This document shows positions 48,780 to 61,448 of a stretch of 64,000 nt of DNA, piece by piece. The number at the start of each line of letters is the position of its first letter. Position 1 is the stretch's first letter. Below the pieces are notes generated by a model, which was given only the letters and a program-made list of their open reading frames with translations, did no database searches and was not told the origin of the DNA. A program made the translations under genes and the position numbers. Source of the DNA: Lepas anatifera (Eukaryota; Arthropoda; Thecostraca; Lepadidae); assembly GCA_034440635.1 (NCBI GenBank), contig JAOTON010000204.1:558001-622000 (forward strand). Reading direction: 5' to 3'.

Positions 48780-49180
48780 TTGACCTAGGGTCAAGTCAAG
48801 ATCACCATCTGACCTAAGGCATTCAATATACAAATCGGCTGATTCAAAATCATAACACGAATGATAATCAAATTTCCTGTAAAGTTATTGAAAAAAGTTT
48901 GAAAGCCTGCTTCAGTAGTCCCGGATGACCTCTAAGAGGTAGGTAACAGGCTGGAACTTGCAAGATGATTGTGAAGAGGGGCCAAATATACTAAGATTTG
49001 GTGAATAAGAAGGTATTCTAAGCCGTATCGGCAGAAAAAGAGCCATTTTCCAGCAAATTTCCCGTTTTCCCATGCATTTCTAATAAAGCGATCATGCAGG
49101 ATGTGCGGCTCAGGGTAAAGCACCTGCTTTCTGAACTACAGGTTCATGATTCAAGTCCCGGCAGAGCCTCTGAATAAGTC
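48780..49180. repeat. Decayed AGGTCA-type piece and a tRNA-like block
   Basis: 48780-48940 has TGACCTAGGGTCAAGTCAAG and TGACCTCTAAGAGG, like family B interiors. 49105-49170 has a tRNA-like A box (GCGGCTCAGGGTAAAGCACC) and B box (GATTCAAGTCC), probably a worn SINE head. Confidence 0.5.
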
Positions 49181-49301
49181 TATAGATTTATAAATCCATA
49201 TATATCTGAACCCCCAAATCCCTCCCAACAGGGCTAGATTTGGCAACACCGTATAACCCTATCCGTTGTCGCGACGTTAAACCCCAAAATAATGGACACG
49301 C

Positions 49302-49562
49302 CATGACCATAGGCGGATCCAGGATTGCCGATAGGGGGCCCTTCCCGGGGGGGCGCCATCCGGACCAGGGAGGCGCCACTTATGACCGGCAAAACCTATC
49401 AGGTGGGCGCCAAATCCTGTCGGTGGGCGCCGACTTTCGTATCCTGAGGGGGGTGGGAAGCGACATTTCAGGGGGGCGCCATCGACCTTTCAGGGGGCGC
49501 CGAGGGTCGATCGGGGGGGGGGCACGTGCCCCCCTTGCCCCCTGGATCCGCCTATGGTCATG
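49302..49562 (+). mobile_element. GGCGCC-rich foldback element, copy 2 (intact)
   Basis: 261 bp bounded by perfect 22-bp inverted ends (first 20: CATGACCATAGGCGGATCCA). The interior is GC-rich with six or more GGCGCC sites. The outermost CATGAC may be part of the end or a palindromic target. No coding capacity. Confidence 0.88.
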
Positions 49563-50329
49563 ACGCTTACCTGAGCCGAGTTCATCAATATAAAAATCCC
49601 GTTACCACAGTTTTCGATACTTGGCGGGCCCATTATGCGATTATGCGGTAACACCCCCGCCCCCCGCCCGTTGGGGGAAAGGCTAATATTTATTATTTTC
49701 TGTTTTTATTTCTCAGATCCTCTGGTCGTAACAATGCAGCGACAGGGCTGAAAACAGCCTTCAAATGGAACAAGGGGGTTGAGAAAAGTAATCAAGAAGA
49801 TAAATGTCAGGGCTTGTAGTCTCCGGCACGTATCCACAGGGGTCGAAAAACTTACCATTTTGGCATTCTAAATGGTGACTGCCCAAGGCGGACAAGGTGA
49901 CAAAAATTAGCTGATATGTTTCCTCCAGACGAATAACGGAACAAATAGCAAAAAATTGCACATGTAATTTAAACTCGCAATGTTTTTCAACAACTAAGAT
50001 GGTGCAGGAGTATCCCTTGGTATCCTACTAACTCAAAACGTGCCACATTTTGCAGCCTGGGCTGGTGACACATTTATGGTTTGGCATTTTCAATGGTGAC
50101 AACCTGAACACTTTTTTGGCCCCTGCGTATCCAAGCTCACCACATACCTGTTCGTACTTTGCGAGACCACCTGTGAGACGTGTTTCCAGAGACGCACCAG
50201 GCTATCATTAAAAAAGGAAGGAAGACGAAATCATGGCAACTTTGACACGGTCCTTAAAATTTGGGTAGGGTACCACCGTTGCTGGCATAAATAATCCGAA
50301 CATCGTTATGCCAAAACGCGTTAAATGCT

Positions 50330-50332
<3 letters not shown>
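49563..50332. other. Unassigned sequence
   Basis: No gene recognised. Confidence 0.4.
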
Positions 50333-50411
<79 letters not shown>

Positions 50412-50465
50412 ATATATATATATATGTATTGATATTGATATTGATATATATATATATATATATAT
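50333..50465. repeat. (TA)n microsatellite with TGATAT interruptions
   Basis: About 75 bases of TA repeats, then GATATTGATATTGATA and more TA repeats. Confidence 0.95.
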
Positions 50466-50503
50466 TTCATGAATATACCTTAAAATGTTCTGATATGATG
50501 TTC

Positions 50504-50774
50504 AAACCAACCAGGGGCGTAGCCAAGGGGACAGCTGCCCCCCTGAGGGCCCGAAGGGCCCCCTGAGGACACGGGCCGCGCGAAGCGCAGCTCGCCCGCA
50601 TTATGCTGTGGCCAAATTTGAAATTTCATACCCCTCTTAAGCCCTCTTCAGCGCTCTATTTTGTAACAATCAGGGCCCTTTTTACCCATCAGGGCCATTT
50701 TGGCGCTGTCGCAGGGGCCCTTTTCGGGGCACCGCCCCCCTGAGCGAAATCCTGGTTACGCCCCTGAAACCAAC
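50504..50774. mobile_element. hAT-type MITE with an 8-bp duplication
   Basis: The 255-bp element (50512-50766) begins CAGGGGCGTAGCCAAGG and ends with the inverse of CAGGGGCGTAACCAGG. AAACCAAC lies immediately on both sides (50504-50511 and 50767-50774). CAG...CTG ends with an 8-bp duplication are the hallmark of hAT elements. There is no transposase inside. Confidence 0.95.
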
Positions 50775-51070
50775 ATAAATATTGCGTGTGCGTAATTAGG
50801 CTCGCGCATTCGACAAGGAGGCTGAAATTAGACACATTGTTTCCAATCACGCATTTTTCAGACTGATGGTACCTAAAACAGCTATCTTACGATGACAAAG
50901 ATAGCAAGCTTTCTAATCCTGAAAAAGGCCAGGCAGTGGATTGAACCATAGATAACTTCCATCATGAAAGTTTCGTGATAAGTAATTTTGCCGTTCTGAA
51001 ATAAATGTGATTTTCTCGTTAGGTGTGCGCAATTACGACACTTCGCCCTATTCCTATTGAATCATTCTTG

Positions 51071-51355
51071 ACATAGGCGGATCCAGTATTGCCAATTGGG
51101 GAGGGGGCAACTTACTAGGAGGGCGCCATCTGGACCAAGGGGCACCACTCTTGGCCGAAAAAAACCTATCAGGTGGGCACCAAATCCTATCTTTAGGCGC
51201 CAATTTTCGAATCCTGAGGGAGAGGGTGCGGGTGGGAAGCGACATTTCAGAGGGGCGCCATCGACCTTTCAGGGGGCGCCGTGACTAATTCAGGGAGCGC
51301 CGATGGTCGATCGGGGCGGGGCACTTTCCCCTTTTACCCTCCCCTGGATTGATTC
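51071..51355 (+). mobile_element. GGCGCC-rich foldback element, copy 3
   Basis: It begins CATAGGCGGATCCAGTATTG, runs through the same ordered phrases as copy 2 and ends near CCTGGATTGATT. The right end has diverged. Confidence 0.82.
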
Positions 51356-52664
51356 TTAAAGAAATATTTTACCTCTAGTGATCTCAAAAGTGACCTGATC
51401 AAGAAGTATTGGGTATGTTACCTTTTCCGTAGAATCATGACGGCGCGCCATGATTATTGATTCGATAGCCCGTCATTGATGGGCTATCTAATGCTGCTTT
51501 CTGCTTTTCACTACTCAGCATGATTGCTTATATATATTGTATGTGGGGGTTTGATTCCGAAGACACCATGATTGGGATGTTTGGAAGTTATTCTAAGCTA
51601 TACTGAAAGAAATAAACTCATTTTAAGAGAATTTTCGTTTTCCGTTGTAATTCCGAAGAAGAAGCCGTGAAACGTACCTCACTGGTCTGGTGACCTGAAA
51701 TGAGATGACCCATTGGTTTGCTTTGAGCCAGTCGTGTGCCGAAGCAAATCCATGTCATGTGAAATTTTAGTCGCCTGGTTCAGGATTTCAAGTGTTTGAA
51801 TTGATCATATCAAATACTATAGAAAAAATAGAAATGAAATATATATAGTACCAATACTAATGTTTTTCTCCCCTCCTCCCACGTTTTTGACACTTTAAAG
51901 TCTTCGTTAGGATGGGAGCTGATAAGGCGTACTAAAGGAGGTGGCTGACCAACGCCTCGATGCAGTGCAATTTCCAAAAATGTCACAGTGGAGCAAGGAA
52001 TGAAAATGATTCTCCTCATGGCTTCGAAGGTCAGATTGGAGCACTAGCCACTCTCGGATTTTCTCTTAGGTGTTCTTGGCTTTTAGTTCGGCTCAACAGA
52101 GCTGGTCATTTCAGGATGTCATAATGACCTTCGCCAAAGAGAATGGCCTTCGTATCCATTGCCTGGGAAGAAGTAGGAAACAACTTGATAAATTAAAGCC
52201 TAAGTCATTTATGATGTGGCCTTAACGGGAAGAGGGGCTGGTTATGCATCCCATGGGATTCAGTCAACTGCCATACCATGTGGCCTGGCCCGGGGGTGTG
52301 TTCCCTCACAGAGTTCAAAACAGTGCGGCCAGTCTGCAGCGAACATACCGCGCTGGCCGTTAGCCGTGCACAGGGCTCTCCAGCGCGGAGGCGTCGGCCG
52401 CCCCGCAACTGTCCGCGCTTCATCGAACTGATCGTCCGCCGCCCATGTCCCTACCCCTATTTGGTGAGGAGACCAACGGCTCCCGCGCGAGAGAGCCCGA
52501 TAATTTCAGCTTTTCTTCGTTCAAGAAATAATGGAAGCTCGTTTTGTGCGCCGAAATGCATAATCAGACATAATGTCGTCACCCTTTATGACTATTTCCT
52601 TATCTTCGACTCTTTTAATTACTATTAATAATATTTACTATTAGTATTAATAATCAATTATTCT
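51356..52664. other. Unassigned sequence
   Basis: No gene recognised. 52220-52450 is GC-rich with overlapping short frames on both strands but no family signature. Confidence 0.4.
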
Positions 52665-53121
52665 TTAAAGGGAATGTGGCACCTTTATATTGTGATTTGA
52701 ACTGAGATAGCCAAGTTGTAAAGCATTCCGGAGAACCCGGTACTCTATATATCACTTGTCTTGAAACTCAAAATTTCCTTAGAGAAAAGCTAAAAACTAC
52801 CTTAAATGTATCCAACGTGTACCTACCCTTACCAGCAGGCTACAATTGTTAGCTGGTGGTGTGACGACATATGCTGATGCCACGGTGAGCATCTGTCAAT
52901 CGAAGCCCTTGAAGCGTATTGAACATGGTAGTGGTTGCCAGATGATGACATTATCCACAGGCAGATATTTATTTATTTCCCTAGGGGAGCATTTAAAAAA
53001 TAAATATTGAACTTATTGTACATCTTTCCGAGAAATCATGGACGCTTCATGATTTTCGGCTAAAAGTTCCCCTAATTACGCTTAATTCCAGGATTCGACC
53101 AAGGTGCCACATTCCCTTTAA
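52665..53121. mobile_element. TTAA-flanked MITE, family A copy 2
   Basis: TTAA at 52665-52668 and 53118-53121. Ends AGGGAATGTGGCACCTT and its exact inverse. The interior aligns with copy 1 (4129-4586) along its length. Confidence 0.92.
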
Positions 53122-54357
53122 GTAGATCCATATCTCACCTGGCTTAAAACAGAAGGCGTAGACCGTCACGAGTAGATTAGAATCATTTCATAGCCCTTAA
53201 AACGTTAAATCTCTCAAACTAATTTCGTACATCTTTCCTGTTGGTGATTCACTTCATGATGATAAGATCGAAGATCTTTCACTTGATATCAATGATATCT
53301 TAATATCAATTAGTGCATATAGTTACGTGTGTTTACCCCGTAGTGATGTATTTTCCTGGCAGCGAGCTGTTCACTTGACGTCACCACACCACAATATCCC
53401 ACGCAGTTCCCCACCCCGGAAATGCCTTCTCAAGGTAGCGACAAAGGCGTTCGAAGCAATCACATTCAGGAAACTCGCTGGGAACTTCGGAGGACAAAGT
53501 GCTGCCGGGAGTGCGATCGTCAGATTTAATGGTAGAAATCGTCATCATTTATTTTCATATGCAATCGCAAACTCATAAATGCGCAATCGGGAGGTGTCCG
53601 CTACAGACGACTCTGTTCGCAGCCCCTGCTTGCGATACAGCAGGTACAAACAATACGGTCGTCCCGTTCAGTGGTTAGGTGAGCGACAAAAAAGGTGCTC
53701 GAACGGAAATATCCAAGACTTCAAAGGGGTTCAGGAAGCCCCATGCGGAGGCTCCTTCTCTCACTATTTTTGCATCGCGTCTCAGTTTTAAACTTTTGCG
53801 AACTAAAGTATGTAAGCCTGCTTAAGTAGCTACTCATTATTGTTTTTTGTCTTTTTCGCTGTGTCCAGCTTCGGGCCCGCAAATCTGTCACCAACTAGGT
53901 ACTTAAAAATGCTTTAGACAAGGTAAGGCGAACTAACAGAGATAGGTACTACGGTTAACTATGGTTTGGCGACTGGCACTTATCAATTCTAGTCACCCCG
54001 GAAAACATTAAGGACTTATGGAAGCTGCATAAAAAATTATGCAATTTTAACTTCTGTTTCCTCATATGATTAGGCGGTCGATGCCCTAATAATGAATTTT
54101 TTCGAAATGATAATTCGACGTTTCATTGGGGGCACCTGAGCACCCCTCCTCAAATGAGAAATAAATCCACACCCCTGCTAGCATGGCGTGCAACGATCTT
54201 GAATTATATGTATTGTTATCGACGAAAGCTGTTGTCCCCCTTTGTCATTAGAAGGATAAAGGGGTTAAGCAAATTGGCAAGAAAAGCATATTTGAAGTTA
54301 AATCATGTTTTGCAATGTTTTGAAAAGCGAGAGATCGCTGTTCTTAAGTGTGTTTTC
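53122..54357. other. Unassigned sequence
   Basis: No gene recognised. Frames at 53327-53791 lack any signature. Confidence 0.4.
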
Positions 54358-55009
54358 TACAGGGTGTTTCAAAAAGAATAATATTTTTTAAATGTTCAGT
54401 TAATGACTAAAAATCCATCAAATCCACCCACAAAACGCTCATTCTAATCATAAATTGTGGGGCATTTTTATACAAACATGTTTCATTTACATAAAATATT
54501 TTCCCCCGTCTAAAATGTACTCGGTGCGGCACGTCCTGGTGTCTTGTCCGGAGTATGATATTCTGAGGCTTTCACATTTCGGGTCACGTCTTCTCACACT
54601 GTCTCATCTGATTGGCCCGGACTCGGACATGAGAGAAAGTGCTAGATTATCTAAGAGCAGCCGATTTCGTGATTGTATTTGACCCGGGCTGAGGACTTGT
54701 GCTTTGATAGGGAGTGACAATGTGAATGTGAGTTTTTTTCTACGAACTGTGTTGGTTAAGCTTTTTGGAAATCCCCCTTTTGTTACCACTCTCTGAGGAC
54801 CGATTGGACTGATGTGAACCTTCTTTTTACTATTTTGTTTACAGACACAACTAACTGCAAGGAATAAGGGTAACAAGGGAGTGTTCAGCGGATGTATATT
54901 TTACGTTGTGTTTTACTGGCAGTGACATGGGCGCTATATGACCTTTAGGGTTGGCCAGTGGCGTAGCCAAAGGGGGTCCTTGGGGTCCGCGGACCCCCCC
55001 TTGGCCTGA

Positions 55010-57775
55010 CCTTATGCACTGGAAAGCACGAGCATTGGTCTCAGGGGCCCCCTGAGCTTGGCCTCAGGGGCCCTCCGAGCTCGATCTCAGGCCCCCCGAG
55101 GTTGGTCTCAAGGGACCTCCGAGCTTGGTCTCAGGGGGCCCCCAAGCTTGGTCTTACGGGCCCCCTGATCTTGGTCTCAGGGGGCCCCCGAGCTCGGTCT
55201 CAGGGCCCCCGAGCTTGGTCTCAGGGAGCGCCCAAGCTTGGTCTCCGGGGCCCCCGAGCTTGGTCTCAGGGGGCCCCCGAGCTTGGTCTCACGGGCCTTC
55301 CGAGCTTGGTCTCAGGGGCCCCCGATCATCGGTATTGAGGACTCCAGAGTATCGAACATTGATTTCGGGAGGGCCCTGAGCTTGGTCTCAGGGGGCCCCG
55401 AGCTTTGTCTCAGGGGCCCCCCGAGCTTGCTCTCATGGGACCTCCGAACTTGGTCTCAGGGGCCCCTGATCATCGGTATCGGGACTCCAGGTAACCAGAC
55501 ATTGATCTCGGGGGCCCCTGAGCTCGGTCTCAGGGACCCCCGATCTTGGTCTCAGGGTCCCCCTAGCTTGGTCTCACGGGCCTCCTGAGCTTGGTCTCAG
55601 GGGGCCCCGAGCTCGGTCTCAGGGGGCCCCGAGCTTGGTCTCAGGGCCCCTGAGCTTGGTCTCAAGAGACCTCCGAATTTGGTCTCAGGGGCTTTCCGAG
55701 CCTGGTCTCAGGGGCCCTCGATCATCGGTATCGAGGGCTCCAGAGTACCAAACATGGATCTCAGGGGCCCCCTGAGCTCGGTCTCAGGGGCCCCTGAGCT
55801 TAATCTCACGGAATTTTTGATCTTGGTCTCAGAGGCCTCCGAGTTTGGTCTTAGGGGTCCCCGGGCTCAGTCTCAGGGGCCCCCGAGCTCGCTGTCAGGG
55901 CCCCCAGGTTGGTCTCAGGGGACCCCCGAACTTGGTCTCAGGGAACCCTGATCATCGGTATCGAGACTCTAGGGAACCAGACATTGTTCTCGGGGGGCCC
56001 ACTGAGCTCGGTTTCAGGGGCCTCCGAGTTTTAGTCTCACGGGCCTTTCGATCTTGGTTTCAGAGTCCCCCTAGCTTGGTCTCAGGGACCCTGAGCTTAG
56101 TCTCAGGGGACTTTCTATCTTGGTCTCAGGGGGCCCTCCGAGTTTGGTCTCAGAGGACCTCAGAGCTCAGTCTCAGGGGCCCCCGAGCTTTGTCTGAGGG
56201 GACCCCGAACTTGGTCTCAGGGGGCCCCTGATCATTGGTGTCGAACTCTAGGGAACCAGACATTGTTCTGGGGGGGGGCACTGAGCTCGGTCTCAGGGGC
56301 CCCCCGAGCTTGGTCTCAGGGACCCCGAGCCTTAGTCTCACGGGCCTTTTGATCTTGGTCTCAGGGACCCCGAGCTGAGTCTCAGGGGCCTTTCTATCTT
56401 GGTCTCAGGGGGCCCTCCGAGTTTTGTCTCAGGGGGCCTCAGAGCTCGGTTTCAGGGCCCCCGAGCTTGGTCTCAGGGGACCCCCGAACTTGGTCTCAGG
56501 GGGCCTCTGATCATCGGTATCGAGACTCTAGGGAACCGGACATTGATCTCGGGGCCCCTGAGCTCGGTCTCAGGGGCCCCCGAGCTTGGTCTCAGGGACC
56601 CCCGAGCTTTAGTCTCACGGGCCTTTCGATCTTGGTATCAGGGTCCCCCTAGCTTGGTCTCAGGGACCCCGAGCTTAGTCTCAGGGGCCTTTCTATCTTG
56701 GTCTCAGGGGGCCCTCCGAGTTTTGTCTCAGGGGGCCTCAGAGCTCGGTCTCAGGGGCCCCCGAGCTTGGTCTCAGGGGACCCCCAAACTTGGTCTCAGG
56801 GGCTCCCGAGCTTGGTCTCACGGACCTTTCGATCTTGGTCTCAGGCGGCCCCCTAGCTTGGTCTCAGGGACCCCCGAGCTTAGTCTCAGGGGCCTTTCTA
56901 TCTTAGTCTCAGGGGACCCTCCGAGTTTGGTCTCAGGGGCCCGAGCTTGGTTTCAGGGGGCCCCCGATCATCGGTATTTAAGGCTCCAGAGTACCGAACA
57001 TTGATCTCAGGGGCCCCTGAGCTCGGTCTCAAGGGCCCCCGAGTTTGGTCTCACGCCCCCCCTGAGCTTTAGTCTCATGGGCCTTTCGATCTTGGTCTCA
57101 GGGGGCCCCGAGCTTGGTGTCACGAGGCCCTCCGAGTTTGGTACCAGGGGGCCCCGAGCCTGGTCTCAGGCCCCCCGAGCTTGGTCTCAGGGGGCTCCTC
57201 GAGCTTGGTCTCAGGTCCCCCCAAGCTTGGTCTCAGGGGCCCCGAGCTTGGTCTCACGGGTCTTTCGATCTTGGTCTTAGGGGGCCCCAGAGCTGGTCTC
57301 AGGGATCCCCCGAGCATTGGTATCGATGGCTCCGGAGCAGCGAACATTGATCTCGGGAAGTGGGGGGGGACAATACTGATCTCGGGGTATCCCCCGGCTA
57401 TCGATATCGAGGGGACTTATGAGCGAGGCCCGAGAATTGGCCCCATGGGACCCAGAGTTTGGTCTCAGGGGCCCAGGCTTGGGCTCAGGGTCCCCGAGCA
57501 TTGGTATCGAGGGGCTCCAGAGTACCGAGCATTAGTCTCGGGGGCCTTCGAATGTTGATCTGGCCCCCCCAAACAACGGTGTCGAGTTACTCCTGAGAAA
57601 AGTGCAAGCATAGGCCTAAGGATGCCCCCGAACCTGATCTAAGCGGAACCCCGAGCTTGGTCTTAGGAGCCCCGCGCATCAGTATCCAGGGGCTCCGGAG
57701 TATTGGTATCGGGGGGGAGGGAGCAATGATTTCAGGGGCCTCCAAGCGCTGATCTCGGCGGGCCCCCGAATGTGT
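55010..57775. repeat. Tandem array 1 in the hAT-type element
   Basis: Over 100 degenerate units of about 23 bases, typified by CCCGAGCTTGGTCTCAGGGG. A longer insert with ATCATCGGTATCGAG...GAACCAGACATTGATCTC recurs at about 55325, 55467, 55731, 55951, 56230, 56512 and 56966, giving a higher-order pattern. Confidence 0.94.
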
Positions 57776-57780
57776 GGATG

Positions 57781-59410
57781 CAGTGGCGTAGCCAAGGGGT
57801 TCTAGGAGTCCGAGAACCCCCTTTGGGCCAATCTAAACCACTGTAAAGCATTCTCTAATCACGGGGCCCCCAGAATCAGTCTCAGAAGCCCCTGAAGATT
57901 CGTTCTCAGGGCGTCCCGAGTCGGCCTCAGGGCCCCGCCCTGAGGGTCAGTCTCAAGACCCCCAAAAGTAGATTTCAGGGGGTCCCTGAGAGTTAGTCTC
58001 AGGGGATCCCGAAAGTCGGTCTCAGGGGCCCCGAGAGTCGGTCTCAGGGGGCCGAGCTCGTCCTAGGGTCCCCAGAGAGTGGTTCTCAGGACCCCGCGAC
58101 AGACTAGTTCAGGGGGCTCCATGAGAGTCAGTCTCAGAGAACCCCAAGGGTCGGTCAAGGGGACCCTGAGAGTCAGTCTTAGAGGACCCCCGATATTCGG
58201 TCCCATACTCTTACGGGCGTCTCTCTCAGGAGTCAATATTTACTTTCAGGTGGCCCCGAGAGTTAATCTAGGGGTCCGAGAGCTAGTCTCATTTGATCCG
58301 CAGAGTGCTGATCTCAGGAGGCCCCTGAGGGGTAATCTTGGGAACCCTCGAGATTTAGCCTGAGACTGTGCCCCCCCTAGTTGTTGCATAAGAGGCCCCG
58401 AGAGTCAATCTCAGGGAGCACCTAAAAGTTAGTCTCAGAGTGCTCCCGGGAGCTAGTCTCCGGTTCGTCCAAGAGCTAATTTTGGGGCTTTGAGAGTAAT
58501 TCCCAGAGGTGCTTCCGAATTTTGGTCTCACGGCTCCGAGTTAGCCTTAGACCTCTGAGGGCTAATCTGGGCTTCCGAGAGGCAGTCTCGGGAGTGCCGT
58601 GCCAAATACTCAGTTTCAGGGGTGCTTCCACGCCTCCCTCCTCGAGTGTTAGTCTCAGGGGGCGACCCAGGGTTAGTCTCAGAGGGCTGTCGGAAGTCAT
58701 TCCCAGTCCCCTCCCCCACCCCAAAGACAGCCTCAGAGGACCCCAAGAGCTAATCTGGATGGCCACGATAGTCAGTCTCAGCCCCCTCCAGAGTAAATCT
58801 GGGGGAGGGGGCCCAATAATTAGTCTCAGAGGTGCTGCCGAATAACTAATCTCAGGAGCCCCGAGAGATTCTCAGGGGCCCCCAGTTTTGATCAAGAGGC
58901 GCCGTGAATCAGTATCAGAGACTCCCTGAGATCTAATCGGGAGAGGGGCCGGAAATTAACCTTGTGAGTAGCGCCAAGTGTTGGTCTTAGGCAGCCCCAG
59001 AGCTAGTCTCAGGTCCCCCAAGAACTGATCTCGGAAACCCGGGTTATTTTCAGGGGACATTTCAGTTCTAGTGTAAGGAGGGCCGGAGAGCTAATCTCAG
59101 AGATCCGACAATTAGTCTCACGAGGTCTCCAGTAGTTAGTCTCAGGGGTCCCCAGAAGCTGCCCTCAAGTGTCCCCAAAAGCTAGTCTCAGCGAGCATTC
59201 CTCTCCTTCCTCCCCCTCCCCTCAAAGTTATCCTCAGGGCCCCACGAGAGTAAGTTCCAGGGAGTCCCAGTAGGTAGTCTCATGGTACCCCCAAATGCTG
59301 GTTTTGGGGGACGTAAGTACGGATTTGCGGGAAAAGTGTTGTTTTCGGGGGTCCCTGATACTGGTTTCGGCGCCGTGTCAAGTGCTAGGCCCCTGGAGAT
59401 CTCTGCTCGA
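57781..59410. repeat. Tandem array 2, different unit variant
   Basis: After an internal element end at 57781, units read CCCCGAGAGTCGGTCTCAGGG or GAGAGTTAGTCTCAGG and are more diverged than in array 1. The change of unit exactly at the internal end supports two arrays of separate origin. Confidence 0.85.
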
Positions 59411-60640
59411 CTCAGGAGTCAGGGGGGGAGCGGTGGGTGATGGTCCTGGGTGGCTTAACACTGGCATAGCAGTACAAGCCCTGTACAAAGCCTATCAGAG
59501 ACCTAAAGTCCAAGGAAGTACTCACCTCCCCAAGCCCCCGGGATCTCCAACCAATGGCTAGGGAGGAGTAAGTGAGCGGTTTCATCAGTAGGACTGTCCA
59601 TGGAATAGGTTTTATATAGCATCTGGGGCACACTCATATATCCTTTTTATTGAGCCTCCTTTTTCCTTTCCGTTTCTTTTAGATTTTAGAATACAATCCA
59701 GAGATATCGCTTGAGATCCTAGGCTCAAAGAAGATTTCGAAAATCATATGCCTCGGAAAAATTTATGCATTCCCATTGCGTACCAAAAAGACAAATTGAA
59801 ACATATCGATCAGGCACCATTACTGAAGGAAAGGCAAAAATTAATCTAATTTTAGCATCCATAATAGCAAATCGAACAGGGAATTTGGAACTTCAGCTGG
59901 TTTTCAATCTATTAGCTTAGTCCCAATAACTACCGTTCTAAATATTCTGAAATAAACAACTTTCAAATATTGTCGTAGGAAACCAGAAAAACAAGGAAAA
60001 TGACACACATTGATGAGCATAATCCCAAAAAGAAAAATAGGTATGCAAGGTTTAAAATAACAATGACAGAGCAATCCAAGGCGATACTTATCTCAGGGGC
60101 CTATTGTTTTGGTAATTTGCTCATTTACAACATAGCAAGGGTAAGAAAGTAACTGTGGTGAATTCATCAGGATCTTTCCGCGGAATAGACGTTATATGAC
60201 GTCCGGAATACACCACCATCCACCATATCCCTTGTATTTTTATTCATTTTTTCCATTTCTTTGGAAACTTTCTGATTAAAGAGTTCATTAATTCGACACC
60301 CGGAAAAAATTGGTAATCATTTTCCGTAGAAGACCATTTATTCGTACTCAAAACGACTGACCTTCAATGACTTCATAGCTGATTACCAGAGTGAATTGAG
60401 GTAAAGTCAGGTTTAACATCATGCACGCAGCAACATCAACATTTGATTTCCCGAAATGTGCCACAAAACTGTTATTATAGCCACGCTGTCATATAGGTAT
60501 GGGCCAGCCTTAATATTTGGTGACCTAAACTTACCAACACTTGGTCGGATCGAGAAAAATAGAACTATAAACAAAATAATAACAAACACTTAAAAATGGA
60601 TATAAAAATTTCCGTCGTGTAAATGTTATAATGCCAAAAT
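59411..60640. other. Non-repetitive part of the hAT-type element
   Basis: 59425-59545 shares an interspersed block with 29360-29450. The remainder is AT-rich, without a readable transposase. Confidence 0.5.
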
Positions 60641-61448
60641 ATTATACGACATATATAGGAGATGGGCCCCGACTACTAAGGGGCCCCCGGCCTGGGGGCC
60701 CCCGACGGTAGTCGGACACCCCTTGGCCGAATCCTGGCTACGCCACTGGGGTTGGCGCGCCCTTAAGCCCAAATCATCATCATCATCATACTCAGAAAAT
60801 TGGTGCAAGAAACATAATAGGTACATGCCGGCTTATATTTGAGAAAACGGAACTGTCAGCACTCTAAAAAGGCTTTAGCACACAAAAATGGCACGTGAGC
60901 ATGCACATCAAAGGCACAAGTTCAGTAATATTGCAGGTTTTAAGTCTTTGGCTCAAACTTCATATGGCTCATTGGCTTACCGTCCATGTATGAATGACTG
61001 GAAACGGCGGACACAGCGCAAAAGACGCCACTGTTCACCGCAGAACAAGGGACACGGACCAATTGGGGATTGCTTGCTTAGACCCGAGCTTTCCTAGGCT
61101 TGAGAGGTGTGTTTTTTAGAATCAATTTCCAGAGGCAATGTGCGTGTGGACTGTGATGTACCGCAGTGACGATGTAATATTTGCAGTGTCATTGGCGTGA
61201 TACTTGTCACGTGATACGCGCGTGATTTCTACGAACATTTTCGATGAACGCAAAATAGACACTATTTTTCAACTCATTTTTAAGACTTCTTTTAACTAGT
61301 AAAAATATCAAAACAGTTATCAAAATACAAATAATCGTAAATGTCCCAAAATTTGCTCTCGATCGATATGTAAATCATACCACAACAACCAATTTATAAC
61401 TGCATTATGATTAATTCAAAAATATCACTCTTTATGAAACACCCTGTA

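Larger units (their letters stand above)
54948..60756. mobile_element. 5.8-kb hAT-type non-autonomous element filled with tandem repeats
   Basis: The ends are CAGTGGCGTAGCCAAAGG at 54956 and the inverse of CAGTGGCGTAGCCAGGATT at 60748. The 8-bp duplication GGGTTGGC is perfect at 54948-54955 and 60749-60756. No transposase frame is visible. 55010 to about 59400 is tandem array; 59550-60640 is AT-rich unique sequence. A second left end (CAGTGGCGTAGCCAAGGGG) lies inside at 57781, so the element may be a duplication or a fusion of two relatives. Confidence 0.93.
54510..60790 (+). mobile_element. LINE 3' fragment, split by a hAT-type element
   Basis: 54516-54682 encodes the C-terminal zinc motif region (YSVRHVLVSCPEY) also found at 47823-48340, but diverged and cut off at its 5' side. 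A 3' UTR follows to 54955 and ends ...TTTAGGGTTGGC. The LINE resumes at 60749 with GGGTTGGCGCGCCCTTAAGC and an (ATC)n tail to about 60790. The related copy at 19855-19903 shows the unbroken version, which proves the inner element was inserted here. Confidence 0.85.
54358..61448. mobile_element. TA-flanked element with ~30-bp inverted ends, hosting nested insertions
   Basis: The element at 54360-61446 begins CAGGGTGTTTCAAAAAGAAT and ends with the inverse of CAGGGTGTTTCATAAAGAGT. The match continues to ATATTTTT, about 30 bases with 3 differences. TA flanks both sides. TA duplication and such ends suit a Tc1/mariner-type MITE. Its own sequence is only the outer few hundred bases on each side; a LINE piece and a hAT-type element fill the rest. 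Confidence 0.85.

Noticed and set aside
55102..57558. Long open frames (up to 201 codons) with a ‘LVSGGP’ repeat
   Set aside because: Translation of the hAT-borne tandem array; periodic and without any coding signature.
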